From DATIRA01 sp963766505 (GTDB taxonomy: Bacteria; Pseudomonadota; Gammaproteobacteria; Steroidobacterales; Steroidobacteraceae), in NCBI GenBank assembly GCA_963766505.1, contig CAVYAL010000001.1, positions 310,001 to 374,000 of the forward strand: a DNA stretch of 64,000 nucleotides, read 5' to 3'. The notes below the pieces were generated by a model. It was not told the origin of the DNA. It worked only from the letters and a program-made list of their open reading frames with translations, and did not search any database. The position numbers were made by a program, and so were the translations under genes. This document shows positions 59,842 to 64,000 of the stretch, piece after piece. The first letter of the stretch is position 1, and each line of letters starts with the position of its first letter.

Positions 59842-60777
59842 ATGCTCGAGCTGATCTCGACGCGGGCAAACCCGATGATCGACCCGACGATGCACGTCTG
59901 GGGCTGGGAGATCCCGGTTTACCTGTTCCTCGGCGGATGGGTGGCGGGCTCGATGGTGCTCTCCGGTTACCTGATGCGGCAAGACCGCAAGCCTGGCGAG
60001 CCCTGCGTCTGCAACGTGCTGCCGTGGATCAGCCTGGTGCTGATCAGCCTCGGCATGGGGGCACTGTTCCTCGACCTCGAGCACAAGCTCTACGTCTGGC
60101 GCATGTACCTGACGATCCAGCCCGCCTCGCCGATGTCATGGGGTGGCTGGATCCTGATCCTCGTTTACCCGGTGCTCGCACTGGCCGCGCTGCTGTCGAT
60201 GCCGACCGACCTGCTCGGTCGCTGGCCGGGCATTGCCCGCCTGGCCGAGCGGCTGAAAGCACCGGCCGTGCGCAACTGGCTCGGGATGGCAAACATCCTG
60301 CTGGGCGTGGGACTCGGCATCTATACCGGCATCCTGTTGAGCAGCCTGGGCGCGCGGCCGCTCTGGGCCAGCGCGGCGCTCGGCCCGTTGTTCCTGGTCT
60401 CGGGGCTTTCGACCGGCGCGGCCTTCGCCCACATGATCGCGAGCAATCCACGCGAGCAGTCGCTGCTGCTGCGCGCAGACAACGTCTTTCTCGCCGTGGA
60501 GCTGGCGTTGATCGCGCTGTTCCTGATCGGCCTCAGCACCTCGACCGAGGTGCACGCCCAGGCCGCCTGGCTGCTGCTGGGCGGGCCCTATACGGCGCCG
60601 TTCTGGGTGCTGGTCGTCGGGATGGGCATCGTGTTGCCGCTCGCGATCCAGCTGCTGATGAGCTCGCACCGCATCGCACACACGATCGTCGCACCGCTGC
60701 TGGTGATGACTGGCGGACTCGCGCTGCGCTTCGTGATCGTCTCGGCCGGGCAGTACAGCCACTGGCTGACGCCCTGA
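59842..60777 (+). CDS. NrfD/PsrC-type quinone-binding membrane subunit
   Basis: 311 residues, eight to nine helices. N-terminal WGWEIPVYLFLGGWVAGSMVLSGY is the NrfD signature, followed by LDLEHKLYVWRMYLTIQPASPMSWGGWILILVYP with the conserved polar residues of the quinone pocket, and a STGAAFAHM helix near 194. It exchanges electrons between menaquinone or ubiquinone and the ferredoxin subunit. Third gene of the operon. Confidence 0.92.
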   Translation: MLELISTRANPMIDPTMHVWGWEIPVYLFLGGWVAGSMVLSGYLMRQDRKPGEPCVCNVLPWISLVLISLGMGALFLDLEHKLYVWRMYLTIQPASPMSWGGWILILVYPVLALAALLSMPTDLLGRWPGIARLAERLKAPAVRNWLGMANILLGVGLGIYTGILLSSLGARPLWASAALGPLFLVSGLSTGAAFAHMIASNPREQSLLLRADNVFLAVELALIALFLIGLSTSTEVHAQAAWLLLGGPYTAPFWVLVVGMGIVLPLAIQLLMSSHRIAHTIVAPLLVMTGGLALRFVIVSAGQYSHWLTP

Positions 60778-60811
60778 ACGGCGCAACGAACCTGATACGG
60801 AGGAACAGATC

Positions 60812-61366
60812 GTGCCCCAAGCTCCCGACCGGCCCGGCATCGTCACGCCGACCAAGGGTCGTCCTTACATGAACCCCTATCTCGCAGGCATCGGCCTGGG
60901 GCTCGTGCTGCTCGCCGCGTTCGTGCTGATGGGCCGAGGCCTCGGCGCGTCCGGCGCATTCAGCTCGACGGCGAGCTGGATTATCGACTCGGCGGCACCC
61001 GCGCATGCCGCCGCGAACGAGTACTACCAGGGCTACATCGGTGACGGCAGCACTCACCCGCTCAAGGCCTGGCTCGTCTTCGAAGTGATCGGCGTCGCGG
61101 CGGGCGCACTGCTGTCCGGCCTGCTCGCCGGACGGGTCGGGTTCACCGTCGAGAAGGGGCCGCGCGCTTCGACCGCGCTGCGGCTCGCCTGCGCGTTCGC
61201 AGGCGGCGGCATCATGGCCTTCGGTGCGCACCTGGCACGCGGCTGCACCAGCGGGCAGGCGCTCACCGGCGGCGCGCTGCTCAATGTCGGCAGCTGGGCA
61301 TTCATGATCATGGTGTTCGTGGGCGGCTACGCCGCGGCCTGGTTCATGAGGTGGCAATGGCGATGA
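60812..61366 (+). CDS. YeeE/YedE sulfur transporter, first half
   Basis: 184 residues from a GTG at 60812 with a strong GGAGGA site. About five helices. The key segment is AHLARGCTSGQALTGG (Cys145), the cysteine motif through which YeeE/YedE (TsuA, PmpA/PmpB) proteins pass thiosulfate or sulfane sulfur; a further Cys127 lies in the same helix bundle. The protein is half the size of TsuA, and its partner is the next gene. A Tyr/Ala-rich loop (about 60-85) joins the first helices. Confidence 0.88.
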   Translation: MPQAPDRPGIVTPTKGRPYMNPYLAGIGLGLVLLAAFVLMGRGLGASGAFSSTASWIIDSAAPAHAAANEYYQGYIGDGSTHPLKAWLVFEVIGVAAGALLSGLLAGRVGFTVEKGPRASTALRLACAFAGGGIMAFGAHLARGCTSGQALTGGALLNVGSWAFMIMVFVGGYAAAWFMRWQWR

Positions 61367-61953
61367 GCGCACCCTTCTACAAGTACGGCATGTTCGGCGA
61401 CGAGATGTCGCTGGTGCTCGCCTTCGTGCTCGGCATCGGCTTCGGGTTCTTCCTGGAACGCGCGGGCTTCGGCAGCGCGAGGAAGCTCGCGGCGCAGTTC
61501 TACCTGTACGACATGTCGGTGTTCAAGGTGATGTTCACGGCCATCGTGACGGCCCTGCTGGGCGTCACCTATCTCGGCTGGGTCGGCTTCCTGGACCTGA
61601 GCCAGGTCTATCTCGTGCCGACCCACCTTGGCCCGCAACTGTTCGGCGGACTGGTGCTCGGGGTCGGATTCGTCATCGGCGGCTATTGTCCCGGAACATC
61701 GGTCGCAGCGCTCGCGACGGGGCGCTTCGATGCGCTGGTGTACGCACTCGGAATATTCGCCGGCACCGTCTTCTATGCCGAGGCTTATCCGGCGATCAAG
61801 GGCTTCGTCAATGCGGATGCGATGGGCCAGGTGACGCTGCCCGAGGTGCTGCAGGTACCCTGGGGCATGCTGGTATTCGCAGTCGTGTTGATCGCGGTCG
61901 GCGGCTTTGCCGCAGCGACCTGGATCGAGGGCAGGACGGGGACCGGACGATGA
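61363..61953 (+). CDS. YeeE/YedE sulfur transporter, second half
   Basis: 196 residues from the ATG at 61363, chosen because GAGGTG is 9 nt upstream and the ATGA overlap with the first half is typical of this operon; ATG 61357 and GTG 61351 are alternatives. Helices include MSLVLAFVLGIGFGFFLERAGFGSARK and VLGVGFVIGGYCPGTSVAALATGR, with the second cysteine motif at Cys109. Together the two halves should form a PmpA/PmpB-like importer or channel for a reactive sulfur species. Confidence 0.88.
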   Translation: MSAPFYKYGMFGDEMSLVLAFVLGIGFGFFLERAGFGSARKLAAQFYLYDMSVFKVMFTAIVTALLGVTYLGWVGFLDLSQVYLVPTHLGPQLFGGLVLGVGFVIGGYCPGTSVAALATGRFDALVYALGIFAGTVFYAEAYPAIKGFVNADAMGQVTLPEVLQVPWGMLVFAVVLIAVGGFAAATWIEGRTGTGR

Positions 61954-62591
61954 GTTCAGCGCCTTTGAACAGGAAGCTCGGCGCGCTCGCCATTGCACTG
62001 GGCGCTGTCGCCGTCTTGGCGCAGCCGCAACGCGGGCCGTTCGTGAAGCTCGACACGCAGCAGCTGGCATTGATCGTCGAGCAGGAAGTGGACCACGTGA
62101 CGCCGGCCGAGCTTGCGGCCTGGATCGTCGAGGGCCGCAGCGACTACCGCCTGCTCGACCTGCGCAGCCCGGCCGAGTACGCCGAGTACCACGTCCCGAC
62201 CGCCGAGAACGTCACGCTGCCGGGGCTTGAAGACTACCCGCTGCTACCAAGCGAGAAGATCGTGATCTATTCGCAGGGGGGCATACACGCCGCCCAGGCC
62301 TGGCTGCTGATGCAGGCGCGCGGTTTCCGCGGCTCTTACACACTGCTCGGCGGGCTCGATGGCTGGATTGACGAGGTGCTCTACCCTGCCCTGCCGGCCG
62401 AGGCGGGCCCGAAGGAGCTTGCGCGCTTCGAGCAGGCTGCAGCGCTCGCGAAGTTCTACGGTGGCCAGCCGCGCAGCGCGACCGACGCGCCTGCGGCGGG
62501 CCCGACCGAACTGCCGAAGCTCGCGGCCCCGGTCGCGTCCGGTCCCGTCGTGCCTGCGGCACCACGTCGCAAGAAGAAGGAAGGCTGCTGA
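61950..62591 (+). CDS. Membrane-anchored rhodanese-like protein without catalytic Cys, C-terminal Cys
   Basis: 213 residues. A hydrophobic segment (about 9-25) anchors or exports it; a rhodanese domain spans about 46-150 (LLDLRSPAEYAEYHVPTAENV, LLGGLDGWIDEV). In the active loop the nucleophilic Cys is replaced by Ser108 (IVIYSQGGIH), and the usual Arg by His113, so classic sulfurtransferase chemistry is unlikely. A flexible Ala/Pro-rich linker (about 175-205) leads to RRKKKEGC; Cys213, the last residue, is the only cysteine. This resembles the swinging-arm cysteine of SoxY. Last gene of the operon, ATGA-coupled to the transporter. Confidence 0.88.
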   Translation: MSSAPLNRKLGALAIALGAVAVLAQPQRGPFVKLDTQQLALIVEQEVDHVTPAELAAWIVEGRSDYRLLDLRSPAEYAEYHVPTAENVTLPGLEDYPLLPSEKIVIYSQGGIHAAQAWLLMQARGFRGSYTLLGGLDGWIDEVLYPALPAEAGPKELARFEQAAALAKFYGGQPRSATDAPAAGPTELPKLAAPVASGPVVPAAPRRKKKEGC

Positions 62592-62666
62592 ACCGCGCCG
62601 CGCTGCGCTGACCGTTGCCACATTGCCACTGGCCGGACGACGTCGCCGGCGGCAACCCGGACTCGC

Positions 62667-64000
62667 TCAGAGCCGGTCCGTATCGCGGATGAATCCCGCC
62701 AGGTCATCCCGGTACTTCTTCATCGAGGGCTCGTGCAGGTACATCATGTGCCCGGCCTCGTAGTACTCGACACGGATCCGCTCCCGCGCCTGCGGCGTGA
62801 TGTCGAGGTGATCGAGGTCGTGCTTCATCGCGAGGTGCGGCGTCGCGAGGTCGTACCACCCCTGCTGCACCAGCACATGAAGACCGGGATTCATCGTCAT
62901 CGCCATGGCGAGGTCCGGCACCGTGTTCGGCACCGGCGACATCCAGCCGTTGCCGCCCGGCGGCTTGTGCTTCCAGTCCCACTCGATGCCGAAAGCCGAC
63001 ACCTTGTATTCCTCGTCCTTGCCGAACTCGAGCTCGGTATGCAGGTAGTCGAGGAAGGCCGACGTGAATGCAGGAGCGATCGCGGGGAAGAACGGGTCGT
63101 AGTCCATCGACTCGGCGAGCGGATTCACGGCCGGGCCCACGAAGCGCGAGTCGATGCGACCGGTGATCAGGCGACGGTTGCGCTGCAGCTCCTGCAGGAA
63201 CTGGGTATGGCTCACACGCAGGTCGGCCTTGTCCCAGTAGTCGGCACTGGTGCCGGTGTAGGCCGCGAGCCGCGCCGCGACCTGCTGCTTTTCGGCCGGC
63301 GTGATCGTGTAGCCCTTTAGCAGCGCCGGCGCATATTCCTCGTAGGCGAATCGCTCCACCTCCTGCATGAAGGCCTCCAGCGACGCTGGCCGCGGCGAAA
63401 TGGCGTTGTGATACCAGGCCGTGGCTGCCAGCGTAGGAAGGTAGAGAACGTGCGGCAGGTCGATCTCGGCGCCATCCACGCCCGAGCCCGCGCTCAGGAA
63501 CGGGGACACGAGCACGACGCCATTGAGGTTCATGCCGTACTGGGACTGCAGCAGGTAGGCAAGCCCCGCCGAGCGCATGCCACCGTAGCTCTCGCCGAGC
63601 AGGTACTTCGGCGAGGCCCAGCGATCGTTCAGCGAGACGTAGCGCTTGATGAACTGCGCGACCGACTTCAGGTCCTGGTCCACTCCCCAGAAATCACTGG
63701 TCTTGGCCTCGCCGAGCGGCTTGCTGAAGCCCGTTCCGACCGGGTCGATCATGACGATGTCGGTGACGTCGAGCACGCTGTAGGCGTTGCTGACCCGCTC
63801 GGAGGGCGGCGGCGGCGCGTAGCCGTTGTCGTTTACGACCACGCGGCGCGGCCCGAGGATACCCATGTGCAGCCAGATCGACGAGGAGCCGGGGCCGCCG
63901 TTGAAGGCGAACATCACGGGCCGACGTGAGCGGTCCTTTACGCCATCGAGCGTGTAGGCCGTGTATCCGAACCGGGCTATCGGCTTGCCTTCGTCGTTCT
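62667..64000 (-). CDS. Peptidase S10 family serine carboxypeptidase (5' end outside window)
   Basis: 444 or more residues visible; the N terminus lies beyond base 64000, where the reading frame stays open (…DEGKPIARFGYTAYTLDG). Serine carboxypeptidase landmarks: FNGGPGSSSIWLHMG (oxyanion hole), the nucleophile in GESYGGMRS, and the C-terminal acid/His region LVQQGWYDLATP and EAGHMMYLHEPS. Bacterial S10 members are exported and remove C-terminal residues from peptides. Converges on the rhodanese-like gene with 75 bp between. Confidence 0.92.
   Translation of the reverse strand, partial: NDEGKPIARFGYTAYTLDGVKDRSRRPVMFAFNGGPGSSSIWLHMGILGPRRVVVNDNGYAPPPPSERVSNAYSVLDVTDIVMIDPVGTGFSKPLGEAKTSDFWGVDQDLKSVAQFIKRYVSLNDRWASPKYLLGESYGGMRSAGLAYLLQSQYGMNLNGVVLVSPFLSAGSGVDGAEIDLPHVLYLPTLAATAWYHNAISPRPASLEAFMQEVERFAYEEYAPALLKGYTITPAEKQQVAARLAAYTGTSADYWDKADLRVSHTQFLQELQRNRRLITGRIDSRFVGPAVNPLAESMDYDPFFPAIAPAFTSAFLDYLHTELEFGKDEEYKVSAFGIEWDWKHKPPGGNGWMSPVPNTVPDLAMAMTMNPGLHVLVQQGWYDLATPHLAMKHDLDHLDITPQARERIRVEYYEAGHMMYLHEPSMKKYRDDLAGFIRDTDRL

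Noticed and set aside
57096..60777. Reading the molybdoenzyme complex as SoeABC sulfite dehydrogenase
   Set aside because: The catalytic subunit has a Tat signal and about 730 residues; SoeA is cytoplasmic and considerably longer. The Psr/Phs reading fits better, though the exact substrate is open.
62614..62656. GTTGCC...GGCAAC inverted repeat between the rhodanese-like gene and the S10 peptidase
   Set aside because: The loop is 31 nt and there is no T-run on either strand; too weak to call a terminator.
1..64000. Mobile elements, CRISPR arrays, tRNA or rRNA genes
   Set aside because: No transposase, integrase, phage gene, spaced direct repeats or RNA-gene signature was recognised anywhere in the window.

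Overview
The window is GC-rich (roughly two thirds G+C), densely packed bacterial chromosome. Long antisense shadow ORFs are common and ATGA start/stop overlaps are frequent (25248, 55609, 56442, 61363, 61950). The gene set points to a gammaproteobacterium: full-length PlsB with a HAD-PlsC fusion, a PA2778/PA2779-type pair, YbaY and Blc lipoproteins, a NosA/OprC-type copper receptor and proteobacterial DUF1302/DUF1329 proteins. It reads as a metabolically versatile heterotroph that uses lipids, terpenes or other hydrophobic substrates. Genus cannot be assigned from sequence alone. I saw no tRNA, rRNA, CRISPR array, insertion sequence or prophage gene.

Layout. 1-6.2 kb: end of an M48 metalloprotease lipoprotein, a membrane protein of unknown role, an Old Yellow Enzyme homologue, and then an MMPL/RND exporter with a YCF48-type periplasmic protein. 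6.2-11.8 kb: DUF1329, DUF1302 and a wax ester synthase/diacylglycerol acyltransferase with a histone-like basic tail; together with the exporter they look like a hydrophobic-compound handling island. 12-21.3 kb: a DUF885 zinc peptidase, then a TetR/acyl-CoA dehydrogenase pair facing a four-gene operon ordered carboxyltransferase, acyl-CoA dehydrogenase, enoyl-CoA hydratase, biotin carboxylase, which is the order of atuCDEF (acyclic terpene/geranyl-CoA degradation). A perfect 16-bp palindrome lies in the divergent promoter. 21.4-27.4 kb: phospholipid synthesis (plsB, HAD-plsC, gpsA) and a six-bladed-propeller protein.

27.4-39.8 kb: two tiny single-helix membrane proteins separated by a run of hairpins, a divergent LysR regulator, NnrU and an alpha/beta hydrolase, a cytochrome c/beta-barrel fusion, a SqrR/BigR-like ArsR repressor, an orphan HicA-like protein, a pirin-DoxX-AzoR stress cluster with its LysR regulator, a DUF2946 protein with a copper TonB receptor, and a tandem-domain GFA protein. 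39.8-53.7 kb: cysteine peptidase/TPR and its partner, rhomboid protease, lipocalin, an acyl-ACP-reductase homologue, GntP permease, PEP carboxylase, envelope lipoproteins, an ATP-grasp-like protein and a phenylpyruvate/indolepyruvate decarboxylase.

53.8-62.6 kb is the most interesting part. It holds korAB with a rubrerythrin-like protein, then a six-gene sulfur operon: a Tat-exported molybdopterin oxidoreductase, a four-cluster ferredoxin and an NrfD membrane subunit (a Psr/Phs-type complex), a split YeeE/YedE sulfur transporter, and a membrane-anchored rhodanese-like protein that lacks the catalytic cysteine but ends in its only cysteine. The window closes in a serine carboxypeptidase (S10) that runs off the end.
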